64,000 nucleotides of DNA from Prorocentrum cordatum (GCA_963575745.1 CAUYUJ010015516.1:455932-519931); one strand, 5' to 3'. Counted from the stretch's first letter, positions 30,834 to 39,127 are shown. Notes: generated by a model from the letters alone, not told the origin. Translations and numbers: made by a program.

Positions 30834-33283
30834 ACTGGGTTATTGTATTTTGACCATGATGTCGGTTGTCGCCATTTAGGTATAGTAATCCAAGTATCAA
30901 CTGGATCAATTCGTCCGTCGCCGTATAATAATGCCTGCGTGTAAGCTCCAGGTGCGTCACTTTGCTCTCCCGCATATTGCGGTAATAACGCAGTAGCATC
31001 GCAAAGTTTGGAAGCCTCTATATGCGAAGCACTGGAAGCGGCGTCGGCGAATATGGCGGCCAAACCAGTTTCATCTTTGCCTGTATTGCCCTGAACCACC
31101 ACTCTGCCCTTGAATTTACGTAGATCAGGAGGAAGTTCCTCATGTTTGACTGAAGATAACTCCAAGATGTTGAAGAAATGCACCTTTGTTCCATTGCGGA
31201 TAGCTTGTGACTCAATATCAGCTTTTTCTGCAACAGTCTCCAACATCCATGTTTGTTTCTTTTCCAATCTCTCGTATTCTTTTCGTAGGGCTTCTTGTGC
31301 ACGTGGTTCTGCGGCAACTTCTTTCTTACTCAGGTTTCTGGTAACTAATGCTGGGCGTGACCATGTCGAATCTGGTATTTTATCTCTGTGTGCCGGCGTG
31401 TAGTTGGTCTCACGTGGCATGGTTGGTATTACTACCGACTGGGTGAACTTGCGTATAAGCGGGTTCAAAGTCCCAAAGTCGGTTCCCTCATTATCCACAA
31501 ATACCAAAGCACGTTCTTCTCCATCGTGCTGTTGTGGTAGTTGACGGTAGTATAGTACCGTGGTAATGTCACGTGGCCCACCAGGTAATTTGGCATACAG
31601 TATTTCTTTGTTTGTCACGCCTTTGACATTCTCATCGCGGATGACGTCGCCATTGTCAGTGTCGTATGTAATCCGTCGTTCCACAGTATTCCAGGTTGGT
31701 CCGCCTGATGTAGTAGTACGGAAATTGTTGACCTGTTTATCCTGTCTTGTCCACACTCTCAATGCGGCACGATCACGAATCTCACGAGCTCGTTTAACGT
31801 CGTTGGCGTAATCGATCTCTTTCTTTTGCTGTCCACGAGAAAGTGTTTTCCAATGCTCGGGAAGAACGTGATCAGGACGTGTAGTAGTCTGCACACGTGT
31901 CTCGCGTCCACGAACCACCATTTTGCCGTCTGGCGTCATTTTTGGAAGCTCATAGAACTGTATCGTGCCTGTCCATGGCTCGCTCAACTCCCTGTGGTCG
32001 TTGGCGCTAACACCATCCCAAACATCTCGGAAGTTACTTTCGCCTTCGAAAGTAGAAGTTGTTTTGAAATCTCGTGTCACGTCGAGTTGGTCAACAGGTA
32101 CAGGTATATTCATGACGTCGTCCGTCGGGATGAACAGTTTCTTTCTTGGTGTACGAATGTGTCTGATGACGCAATATCCACGCTGTTCCCAGTAGTCTGG
32201 CTCCGGCGCTGGTGCAGCAACTTCAGAAGCCGATGTCTGAATATCAACAGCGTTATCTTCCGTTGTCATCATAGACGGATCATCCCATTCTTTAGGGTAG
32301 GAAAGTGGAGGATCAGGCACTGGCTTGTCACCCAAGGGGCGAGAAGTAGATGCCTTCACCTCGTCGCGTGCCTCAGGGTTATGATGTCGTAGAGTACCAT
32401 CTTTCACGGGGTAGGTGAACTTGCCATCAGGGATGATGATGTCTTTGACTCTGTGCACATGACACAGTTCACCATCAGGATTCTTGGCGTATGTAGCCGT
32501 GTCCAAAACAAGGTAGTCACCTGACCATCGTCCACCAGAGTGTAAGTGGTATCCCATGAATAACCCTTCCCGAGTGTTTTCTTTAAACTGTGCAGTCTCG
32601 TTATTAATCTCGGGGTTGAGGCATTTCCAAAATATCCGAGCGCCGAATGGTTTGCAGTGCCCAGGAAAACTTTCGCCAAATCTTATTTCATGGGCTGTCT
32701 TTTCTGCATGCTCCTCGTTGAGGGCAGCGACGCCCGTGGATGTATGCACAAAGTTGTGTCCACAGCAAAAGGCTTGCATGGCCTCTTTCCACCATTCGTG
32801 TCCCAGACCAGACATCTGTAACACAGCTCTGGTACCAAGAATGACAATTTTGACAACGCGCTCAATCAATCCATTTGTCTGTGGACGATGTGGCGTACTC
32901 GTGTCGTGTCTCCATCCCAGTTGGCGGCAAGCTTTCTGAAGCTCTCCAGAGTTATCTGTGTAGATATGCTTCACCTCATCGTTCGCGGCGATGAATTGTT
33001 GAAAGGATGCCTTTGTGGTAGCTGCGTCTTTGTGTAGCGCTGGGTAGGCCATGAAGATGCCAGTATATCTGTCAAGGACAACAAGTGCATATTTGTCGCC
33101 ATGTTTGTCCGCGGCATCGTCTTTGGCCAGCACGATATGGTCGGCAGTTAGAGCCTCACCGAACTTCTTCGGGACAAAAGCCTCGTGGGCGTTTATCCTG
33201 CTCGGTGGGGTCTGCCGGTGGATGTGGTTTGCGCTGTCGTCTACACGGGGCATTCTGTGCCATCGTACGAGAACAGATCTCAC
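30692..33283 (-). CDS. retrotransposon Pol: integrase and RT N-terminal half
   Basis: 863 codons. Integrase core Asp48 (LTADHIVLA), Asp110 (IYTDNSGEL) and Glu141 (NGLIERVVK), with 30 residues between Asp110 and Glu141. Reverse transcriptase begins with the KRKQTWM-like EKKQTWMLE segment, KFKGRVVVQGN, the first catalytic Asp776 in QSDAPGAYTQALL, and LALYGHPLAGVFWERKC. The frame runs out at VWRHTNWD while the next frame carries YVDD. This block is in a different frame from the blocks before and after it: +1 relative to the protease block (within 33156-33283) and -1 into the RT/RNase H block (near 30700). Confidence 0.88.
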   Translation of the reverse strand: MRSVLVRWHRMPRVDDSANHIHRQTPPSRINAHEAFVPKKFGEALTADHIVLAKDDAADKHGDKYALVVLDRYTGIFMAYPALHKDAATTKASFQQFIAANDEVKHIYTDNSGELQKACRQLGWRHDTSTPHRPQTNGLIERVVKIVILGTRAVLQMSGLGHEWWKEAMQAFCCGHNFVHTSTGVAALNEEHAEKTAHEIRFGESFPGHCKPFGARIFWKCLNPEINNETAQFKENTREGLFMGYHLHSGGRWSGDYLVLDTATYAKNPDGELCHVHRVKDIIIPDGKFTYPVKDGTLRHHNPEARDEVKASTSRPLGDKPVPDPPLSYPKEWDDPSMMTTEDNAVDIQTSASEVAAPAPEPDYWEQRGYCVIRHIRTPRKKLFIPTDDVMNIPVPVDQLDVTRDFKTTSTFEGESNFRDVWDGVSANDHRELSEPWTGTIQFYELPKMTPDGKMVVRGRETRVQTTTRPDHVLPEHWKTLSRGQQKKEIDYANDVKRAREIRDRAALRVWTRQDKQVNNFRTTTSGGPTWNTVERRITYDTDNGDVIRDENVKGVTNKEILYAKLPGGPRDITTVLYYRQLPQQHDGEERALVFVDNEGTDFGTLNPLIRKFTQSVVIPTMPRETNYTPAHRDKIPDSTWSRPALVTRNLSKKEVAAEPRAQEALRKEYERLEKKQTWMLETVAEKADIESQAIRNGTKVHFFNILELSSVKHEELPPDLRKFKGRVVVQGNTGKDETGLAAIFADAASSASHIEASKLCDATALLPQYAGEQSDAPGAYTQALLYGDGRIDPVDTWITIPKWRQPTSWSKYNNPVCRLRLALYGHPLAGVFWERKCRTCLESVGFEPISGWECVWRHTNWD

Positions 33284-35252
33284 AGTCAGGATGTTTTGGG
33301 CTGTGAGTAATGTAATACATCGGGTCGATCGGTTTCTGCTGTCTGTTGGGTAGAACTCGATCGTTGTCTGGATGCGTTCGTGTGGGTGTTTCTGTCGGTA
33401 TGTCGTTGTCTGCTTGAGCTATATCGAACCCCCCGCATTGTGGAGGAGAACACTGCGTCTGAGACGTAGGCGAGTCGGTGGTTGTGTCCACGTTGGGCTC
33501 GTCTGTTCTTGTGTCGGGAGGTTCTTCGACCGTGATGGTCCGTGCTCCTCCTCCCTCTCCGACATGTGGTCTCTTGGGGCAGGTCCCTATGTGGGGTCGT
33601 AGCTCGTCTGCAGTGGTTGGTTGCTCTGTAGTTTTGCAGCACCAACAAGTGTCGTTACAGCGGGCGGATGAACGCTTTCGCTGACGACGGCGGGGTGCTG
33701 ACGAAGTGCATAAACGTGGTGGTGGTATCCGTGTTAAGTCGTCGAGTCGTAACTCTGGCACTCGATTGTTGACTGGAATCTTATACCATTGGCCCCCCGG
33801 ATCCTGAAGCATGTAGCCCAGCTCAGGACCCCAAAGCTGTCGAAAGCCATCAACCTCAATCAATTTTCCAACTGATAGTAATGATGGGCAGTCTGGTAAA
33901 GCAAGGGCTGAACTATGCAGTCCAACCTCGGGTAGCCGTATGTCGTAGTGCTCGTTGACGGTACGATCACCATTTGCAGTTTCCAGAAAATGCTCTTCGC
34001 GAATAGATATGCGATCCGACTCGGTCTGCGTAAGTTCATGTTTTCCCTGAATATGATGGGCAGATCCACTGTCAAGAACCCAAGACCTTGTCAATGCTGC
34101 AGTCGAACGTGGAGGGTCGACTTGCTCTGTCGTTGTCGTCGTCTGGGCAGTCTTGGATGACTGCTTGACAGTGTCGTCATGCTTTCGGATCGCAGTTGGT
34201 GTGGCCACCGACTCTTTGTTGTGTCGGTAGTCGTACAGTTCGTCGTACCATAGTTGTGCCTCTTTTTGACAATCTCGCAAGGCCTCTGCACTATCGTCCC
34301 ACCATTTTTGTGGTAATGGATCTGGTACTTTGACGATGTCACCCTCATTCGGCAGCTCTTTCCATCTGTCCAGTCTGGCTCTGCCAGATCTGGTATGGAA
34401 GTAGTAGTCCACGTTGCGTACGTCGAAGCGTATCCGACGACGTATCTTGGTAGATGTCGCTGTGGCCTTAGTGTTGGCCACGAGGGTCTTGTCACGGATG
34501 ACGTAACTGCGGTCTGAACGGCGTGAACGTCTAAAGTTGGCAGGAGAACGTGCTCTAGTGTTGGGAGAACCACGGGACGATCCGCAGCTCGGATACCGCT
34601 TGCCACGTCCTTTGTCACTACCATATGATCTATCACGGCCGCGTGGACTGCCGCGTCCGCCGCCACGATTGCCCCGTCCTCGGGAGGTAGATCTCGAAGA
34701 TCTGTCGTAACGACTTCTCGATTGGCTGCGAGAGTCTTGGGACCTCCTGGATGTCGAACGGGATCGGTCGTATTGGCGTCGGTTGTCACGTCCCTGTCGT
34801 GAATCGCTTGCGTAGCGAAACCCCCCGCGTTGTGAAGACCGTTGGCTTCCTGATCCGCGGGATGGTGATCGGCCACGGCTGTCCTGGCTGGAAGTCCGTG
34901 GTCGACTCGGGCTTCGTTCAGGAGTCTTTGCACCAGGTGCGAGATGAGCGTATTTGCATTTGTCGCCTTTTGTGCACTTGTTCTGTGCGAAATCCTTGCA
35001 CTGTGCGACGTGCGGGTAGTTACATTTATCACCTCTGGTACATGTGTCGCGCTTGGCAAAATCGAAGCAGAATGGCCTTGATGCCGGCTTCTTGTGATTC
35101 GCAGGAGTGGACATACTACGGCGGGGGTTGCCACCAGCCGTTGATGTTCTGGAAGATTTGTTGTTCTTCCAATCCCTGGAATATGTATGTAAAGCCTTGC
35201 ATCGTTCACCGTTGCGACAATTGCCTTTCTTCCATGCAGCGCACACGTTGAC
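33156..35252 (-). CDS. retrotransposon CCCH nucleocapsid-like region, SR-rich linker, protease and integrase zinc region
   Basis: About 698 codons, beginning directly after an in-frame TAG (35253-35255) and in the same frame as Gag; residue numbers are counted from the GTG at 35246. Three CCCH fingers replace the usual retroviral CCHC knuckle: C2-x7-C10-x5-C16-x3-H20, C60-x8-C69-x5-C75-x3-H79, C83-x7-C91-x5-C97-x3-H101. A Ser/Arg-rich, RS-dipeptide stretch follows (about 110-245). The aspartic protease motif is WVLDSGSAHHI (Asp392), with CPSLLSVGKL downstream as in copia proteases. A pre-integrase zinc motif H648-x3-H652-x2-C655-x2-C658 lies near the end. The first ATG is not at the start, so translation must come from read-through, internal initiation or an ancestral fusion with Gag. 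Confidence 0.85.
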   Translation of the reverse strand, partial: VNVCAAWKKGNCRNGERCKALHTYSRDWKNNKSSRTSTAGGNPRRSMSTPANHKKPASRPFCFDFAKRDTCTRGDKCNYPHVAQCKDFAQNKCTKGDKCKYAHLAPGAKTPERSPSRPRTSSQDSRGRSPSRGSGSQRSSQRGGFRYASDSRQGRDNRRQYDRSRSTSRRSQDSRSQSRSRYDRSSRSTSRGRGNRGGGRGSPRGRDRSYGSDKGRGKRYPSCGSSRGSPNTRARSPANFRRSRRSDRSYVIRDKTLVANTKATATSTKIRRRIRFDVRNVDYYFHTRSGRARLDRWKELPNEGDIVKVPDPLPQKWWDDSAEALRDCQKEAQLWYDELYDYRHNKESVATPTAIRKHDDTVKQSSKTAQTTTTTEQVDPPRSTAALTRSWVLDSGSAHHIQGKHELTQTESDRISIREEHFLETANGDRTVNEHYDIRLPEVGLHSSALALPDCPSLLSVGKLIEVDGFRQLWGPELGYMLQDPGGQWYKIPVNNRVPELRLDDLTRIPPPRLCTSSAPRRRQRKRSSARCNDTCWCCKTTEQPTTADELRPHIGTCPKRPHVGEGGGARTITVEEPPDTRTDEPNVDTTTDSPTSQTQCSPPQCGGFDIAQADNDIPTETPTRTHPDNDRVLPNRQQKPIDPMYYITHSPKHPDCEICSRTMAQNAPCRRQRKPHPPADPTEQDKRPRGFCPEEVR

Positions 35253-36641
35253 CTAAGATCGTGTCTCGTGTTCGTACCGTAGCTTGTTTTGATTTTTCTC
35301 CAATTGTTTAATCTCCAGTATGTCCAGGACACGCTGTCGAAGCCAACCGTAGGTACGATTCGGGTCGCTCATCTTCATGCGCTGGTACTCGTACATGTCT
35401 TGTTTCATCCATGCATGTCTACGAATCTGCGTGCGAAATAGCGATTCCAATATCTTTGGATCGGGTACTTCTCGGCATTCCAAGAGTAAGGCGTCCCAAT
35501 CGGTAATGAAACGTTGCAAATCTTCGTCTCTCATCCTCAGTTCTTTAAGGCGCTCGAAATCGTGCAGATCGTCGTCAACGTCTGTCACTTTGTAGGACTG
35601 TAGGATATGCCAGTATATCTGGCGTCCTTTGAGCATGCGTCCTGCTTTGTGCTCTCTGGCCTCGATGAGCCTGATTTGGTAGCGTAAGTCTGAGGATAAG
35701 ATGTCGCTCAAAGCAGTTGCGAGTTTGCAATCGATGCTCTCAAAGTCTCCACTGTCTTGTAAATCCTCGAATGTACATTCGGGCTGTTCTGCCACGCATA
35801 GGAAGGCGCATGCTTTGGATGGTCGCCCTGAGGCGGCCCCGAAGTTCTTTCGCACTCTTTGCTGCAACTCCAGCAGCTGCGTGATCTTAGGCAAGACAGG
35901 TACTCGGACGGTGTCTGACTCCTTGATAGGCGTCGTTGTATGTACCGACACCGCAGACACTGGTTGTGAGGGTATCGGTGCACCGTCGATGGTTGGTTCT
36001 GTGCGCACAGGAGACACATGACGTGTCTGTGCAGAAGCTGCCGCGGAGGCTGCTCCTGGAGATGTACGTCGTTGTTGTCCTGCTGAAGCTTGTGGTGCTT
36101 CGGCGGACGCTGCCGTCGGCCTGTGCAGGTCGGCTGCAGGTCGAAGGTGAATGTTGGTGTCGTTAGTGTGGTCGATCAGCTGATTTGTCCAGCTCGTCAT
36201 ATCTTCTTGTATTTGACCCACCTTTTGGCGTGTATACTCATCAGTATCCCGAGACCGTTGGGAATGCCGATCAAGTCGATGCTCGCATGCTCGGAGACGG
36301 GCGCTTTGTGCCTCCACCTCGCTTTCCAGACGTGCGAGGTAACTCTCTACACGTACCTTCTCAGTATCTCTTTCATGAATAACCTGGGAGAGCTCTAACT
36401 GCGCGTGGTCCGCCGCCTTCTCAACCTCCTGCAACCTGTCAGTGAGGCGGGCGAAATCGTAAACCGCGGGAGGAGAATCCAGCTGGCCAGTCTGGGCTCG
36501 TCCGACACGCAACTCTGCCAGGGCGTCCTGTACACCAGGAAAACGCTGCTCTATGTCAGAGATCCGGTTAGCGAGTGGCTGCACGACAGCGTTGGTCGCA
36601 TCAAGCCTTTGAGTGATGACTCTCTCAGTACGCTGCAACAT
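35253..36641 (-). CDS. retrotransposon Gag, capsid part
   Basis: 462 codons. Residues 1-180 are heptad-rich and probably coiled coil (QRLDATNAVVQPLANRI, EVEAQSARLRACEHRLDRH). After a Pro/Ala/Ser-rich linker, residues ~265-455 form an all-helical domain resembling copia-type Gag (ILSSDLRYQIRLIEAREHKA, YWHILQSYKVTDVDDDLHDF, LFRTQIRRHAWMKQDMYEY). It ends ETRS then TAG, and the same frame continues into zinc fingers two codons later. The ATG at 36641 is internal: sequence upstream in this frame (YLDHTTATLRAEAHTNSSN) also reads as Gag. Confidence 0.85.
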   Translation of the reverse strand: MLQRTERVITQRLDATNAVVQPLANRISDIEQRFPGVQDALAELRVGRAQTGQLDSPPAVYDFARLTDRLQEVEKAADHAQLELSQVIHERDTEKVRVESYLARLESEVEAQSARLRACEHRLDRHSQRSRDTDEYTRQKVGQIQEDMTSWTNQLIDHTNDTNIHLRPAADLHRPTAASAEAPQASAGQQRRTSPGAASAAASAQTRHVSPVRTEPTIDGAPIPSQPVSAVSVHTTTPIKESDTVRVPVLPKITQLLELQQRVRKNFGAASGRPSKACAFLCVAEQPECTFEDLQDSGDFESIDCKLATALSDILSSDLRYQIRLIEAREHKAGRMLKGRQIYWHILQSYKVTDVDDDLHDFERLKELRMRDEDLQRFITDWDALLLECREVPDPKILESLFRTQIRRHAWMKQDMYEYQRMKMSDPNRTYGWLRQRVLDILEIKQLEKNQNKLRYEHETRS

Positions 36642-37811
36642 GTCGATCAGGTTCGACGAGTTTGTGTGTGCTTCGGCACGAAGCGTCGCCGTAGTGTGGT
36701 CTAGGTAAGATCGAAGATCATTGATCTGAGACTGAACGTCGCCGAGGTCTGTGGCCTACCGCAGAAAATCTCGTCGAGCTGAGGTCTGTCGCCGAGCTGG
36801 TCGTGGATCTCATCATGTAAAATCCTGACCGCAGAAATGCCTGTGTCGCGTACGATCACAAGTTGTTGCTCCATCTGCGCGAGATAGTTGCGCAGGTTCT
36901 CGACCATCGCCGTTCGTTCACCTGAGTGTGACACCTCACGATCAACCTGGTACTGCAGTTCTCCTATGATGCGTCGATCTTCGGCGATCCTGGAATCGAT
37001 GATCCCTAAGGCGCCGTCAAGATCGCGGCGTATGGCTGCAGTATCGTGGCGTTCGTCTGAACGCTCTGTAGTAGTCCAGAGTATTGGCTGGACACGAAGG
37101 TTTCAACCTGGTCTCTGAGCTCAGCTATGTCACCTGCGGCGGACGTCTCCGCCAGCTGGTCGTCTGAGATGGAGAGGTGGGGAGCGTCAGCTTCCCTGTG
37201 TCCCCTGTCGCGGGGAGTGCATGGCCTCTGAGAGGCAGTGCGCGGGCTCGACCTGCTTTCGCCGTATGGGCCTGGGGCTCCACGGCGGTTGCGCGCGGAC
37301 GAGCTGCGACTCGGACCATGTGTGTGGTGTCTCATCCGATGATACCTTGGGGTACCGCGTCTGTGGCTGTGCCGACACTGGTCTACTGAGTTCCTCGAAG
37401 GTAGCTACGTGCTCCGCCACAGGGACGGTCGCAGGGCTGGGGGTCCCAGCACCTGAGGTCCATCGGCGGTTAGCGCGAAAGCGCCCTGGAGTATCGAGAC
37501 CGGTAAGGCTTTCGCCTGACGCGGTTGGGATTGCTCCCGACGGGGAAGGGGAGGGAGGATCGAAGGTCGGCGTGTGAAACTCCTTCCTTCCTGTTCCTAC
37601 TCCTTCTCCTGTCCCCCCGCGGGCGGCGCCGCGGCGAAGTTCAGCAGCTAGACGCGCCTCGGGTCCTCGGGAGCTGGGGGGGGGTATCGGGGACACCAAC
37701 ACAGTCCGCACTAATGCTCTCCAACTCGTCACCGAGCCGTCGCACCGTGGGAGAGCTTGGACGCGAAGCCCCAATGGAACCCTTACGGCGCATGCGCCGA
37801 AGTGGCTCCAT
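36642..37811 (-). pseudogene. Gag N-terminal part, frame-broken
   Basis: The likely start is the ATG at 37811-37809 (MEPLRRMRRKGSIGAS), 64 nt downstream of the 5' LTR and in the same frame as later Gag. The protein-like reading then changes frame near 37650 (to the frame read at 37690-37330), near 37300, near 37010 and near 36700. Pieces in order: Pro/Ser-rich, then DDQLAETSAAGDIAELRDQV, then VENLRNYLAQMEQQLVIVRD. Net change is zero, since the frame returns to that of the ATG. Either several small indels or assembly errors would explain this. Confidence 0.6.
37774..37811. other. 38-bp imperfect palindrome over the Gag start codon, with a 12-bp perfect core
   Basis: GGCGCATGCGCC at 37787-37798 is a perfect palindrome. 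The arms extend to 19 bp with 15 matches, so both strands begin with ATGGA and read a similar EPLRRMRR peptide. It sits in the leader/start region where retroelement RNAs often carry dimerisation or packaging hairpins; that role is inference. Confidence 0.6.
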
Positions 37812-37855
37812 CAGGCTCGCATGCAAGGTCACCGCGGTCGAGTCGGTGAAGGTGA

Positions 37856-37875
37856 GCGTTAAAGGGCTGATAACC
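37856..37875 (-). promoter_or_regulatory. primer binding site candidate
   Basis: Directly inside the 5' LTR the coding strand reads GGTTATCAGCCCTTTAACGC. GGTTAT followed by a G/C-rich stretch resembles the half-tRNA primer sites of Drosophila copia-type elements, which pair with an anticodon-loop fragment; here the loop would read CTGATAA. It also shares TATCAG with the initiator-Met site of plant elements. The primer tRNA is not settled. Confidence 0.5.
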
Positions 37876-38071
37876 TGTATATGGGGTTGAAGTACAAGGG
37901 TACAGAACCCCTGGTCCGTTGGTAGAGAGATGGAGGGATAGATGGATATCTTTCCCTCCCACGCGATCAAGGTACGATCGCTCCAACTCAGTACCCGAGC
38001 CCAAACGGCCAGGTGCGGGAGAGGTAAGGATAAGGAGTATATATGAGGGTATTACACGGGTTCCTTCCACA
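37876..38071 (-). repeat. 5' LTR (196 bp)
   Basis: Upstream LTR in coding orientation. It has the same length and termini as 20076-20271, with six differences by eye. In coding orientation a CATATATAC box lies about 30 nt from its start and could serve as a TATA-like element. Confidence 0.93.
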
Positions 38072-38076
38072 GCATC
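38072..38076. other. target site duplication, right (GCATC)
   Basis: An exact match to 20071-20075, directly after the CA end of the right LTR. Confidence 0.9.
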
Positions 38077-38216
38077 AGCCTGCCTCAGCCTCAGCCTGCC
38101 TCTGCCTCAGCCTCAGCCTGCTTCAGCCTCAGCCTCAGTCTGCCTTCAGCCTCGGCCACAGCCTCAGCCTGCCTCAGCCTCAGCCTGCTTCAGCCTCAGC
38201 CTCAGCCTGTCTCAGC
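38077..38216. repeat. CAGCCT minisatellite, right part
   Basis: Continues the CAGCCTGCCTCAGCCT array interrupted by the retrotransposon. Confidence 0.95.
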
Positions 38217-38640
38217 ATTCAAAATGTGGCCCGGGAATGGAATTCTGGAAACTCGAAGAACACGAAGTGGCCTACAGTTGGCTCCGGGCATTCAAAATCA
38301 TCCCCAGGAATGGAGTTCAGGGAACTCGAAGACCACGAAGTGGCCTACAGTTGGCTCCGGGCATTCAAAATGTGGCCCGGGAATGGAGTTCTGGGAACTC
38401 GAAGAGCACGAAGTGGCCTACAGTTGGCTCCGGGCATCCAAAATGTGGCCCGGGAATGGAGTTCTGGGAAGTCGAAGAGCACGAAGTGGCCTACAGTTGG
38501 CTCCGGGCATCCAAAATGTGGCCCGGGAATGGAGTTCTGGGACGTCGAAGAGCACGAAGTGGCCTACAATTGGCTCCGGTTATTCAAAATGTGGCCCGGG
38601 AATGGAGTTCTGGGAGGTCGAAGAGCACGAAAAGTGTGAC
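38217..38640. repeat. 73-bp tandem repeat, 5.8 copies
   Basis: Units begin ATTCAAAATGTGG or ATCCAAAATGTGG at 38217, 38290, 38363, 38436, 38509 and 38582, exactly 73 bp apart. Units 3 and 4 contain GAGTTC, TGG, GAACTC (a 6-bp stem) nested between GCCCGG and CCGGGC, so a single unit can fold. The 73-bp period is not a multiple of 3, so no protein repeat is conserved. Confidence 0.95.
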
Positions 38641-38756
38641 TGTTGGCTTAAAACGAGCCCGGCTCTGTTCCCGGATCTGTTCCCGGTTCTCCTCCCCGGC
38701 ACCCGCCCAGACCCCCCTGAGGAGTCATGATGCTCTCTTTTGACCCTACTAGAAAC

Positions 38757-39052
38757 CTATCAGCAAAAGCTGTTAGGTAATGAACGCTGGCTTTAATAAT
38801 TACCGCTCGCAGCGGCCCCGCGAGTCTCAAGAACGCAGCATTCGCATTTACATGGCTCTTAGCTCTAATTGGATCTGCCGCCCCATCTACTAAAGCCTGG
38901 CAATACACCTTCAGAGTGGTAGTATCCGTACGTAGTCTGCAATGTCCATTGGACGCCATCATCCCGAAGTGCTCCACCGCAATAGCAGTCTGCGGTGAGT
39001 CCCTCGGTACTGGTCCCTTAATCCACCTAAGAAGCGCCCCCACATCAGTCAC
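38757..39052 (-). CDS. probable internal exon of an unidentified gene
   Basis: An acceptor GTTGCAG|GTGACT (39052) opens a frame of about 98 codons that reads naturally (VTDVGALLRWIKGPVPRDS, ALVDGAADPIRAKSHVNANA, RAVIIKASVHYLTAFADR). It ends at a GT donor (TGATAG|GTTTCT, 38757). The codons avoid the skew of the neighbouring repeats. The TCC/GGA tract at 39066-39127 would lie in the upstream intron, just 5' of the acceptor. No family is recognised, and partner exons were not found. Confidence 0.4.
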
Positions 39053-39065
39053 CTGCAACGAGCCG

Positions 39066-39127
39066 CTCCTCCTCCTCCTCCTCCTCCTCCTCCTCCTCCT
39101 CCTCCTCCTCCTCCTCCTCCTCCTCCT
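39066..39127. repeat. TCC trinucleotide tract
   Basis: Pure TCC for about 60 bp, 13 bp from the acceptor of the probable exon on the minus strand. Confidence 0.95.

Larger units (their letters stand above)
20076..38071 (-). mobile_element. complete ~18-kb Ty1/copia-type LTR retrotransposon
   Basis: Two 196-bp LTRs, a TG...CA boundary, a 5-bp target duplication, a purine tract before the 3' LTR and a primer-site candidate after the 5' LTR define the element. The order protease, integrase, reverse transcriptase, RNase H on the minus strand is that of Ty1/copia. It is over three times the usual ~5 kb because about 8 kb of additional coding sequence follows RNase H. Six LTR differences in 196 bp (about 3%) suggest a fairly recent insertion. 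Single stop codons and frame changes mean this copy may not be active, unless the stops are read through. Confidence 0.93.

Noticed and set aside
26349-33283. -1 frameshift site at the RT frame change near 30700
   Set aside because: The local sequence CAC ACA AAC lacks a slippery X XXY YYZ heptamer; an indel or sequence error is more likely.
33372-33684. Plus-strand open frames inside the retrotransposon
   Set aside because: Antisense to strongly supported protease and integrase coding sequence.
35253-35260. Ty1-like CTTAGG +1 frameshift site at the Gag stop
   Set aside because: CTTAGG is present but in the wrong phase, and the downstream coding is in the same frame as Gag, so read-through rather than frameshifting would be needed.
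38217-38640. tRNA genes suggested by the 73-bp period
   Set aside because: No acceptor stem, T-loop GTTCGA consensus or CCA-compatible end; the stems present do not form a cloverleaf.
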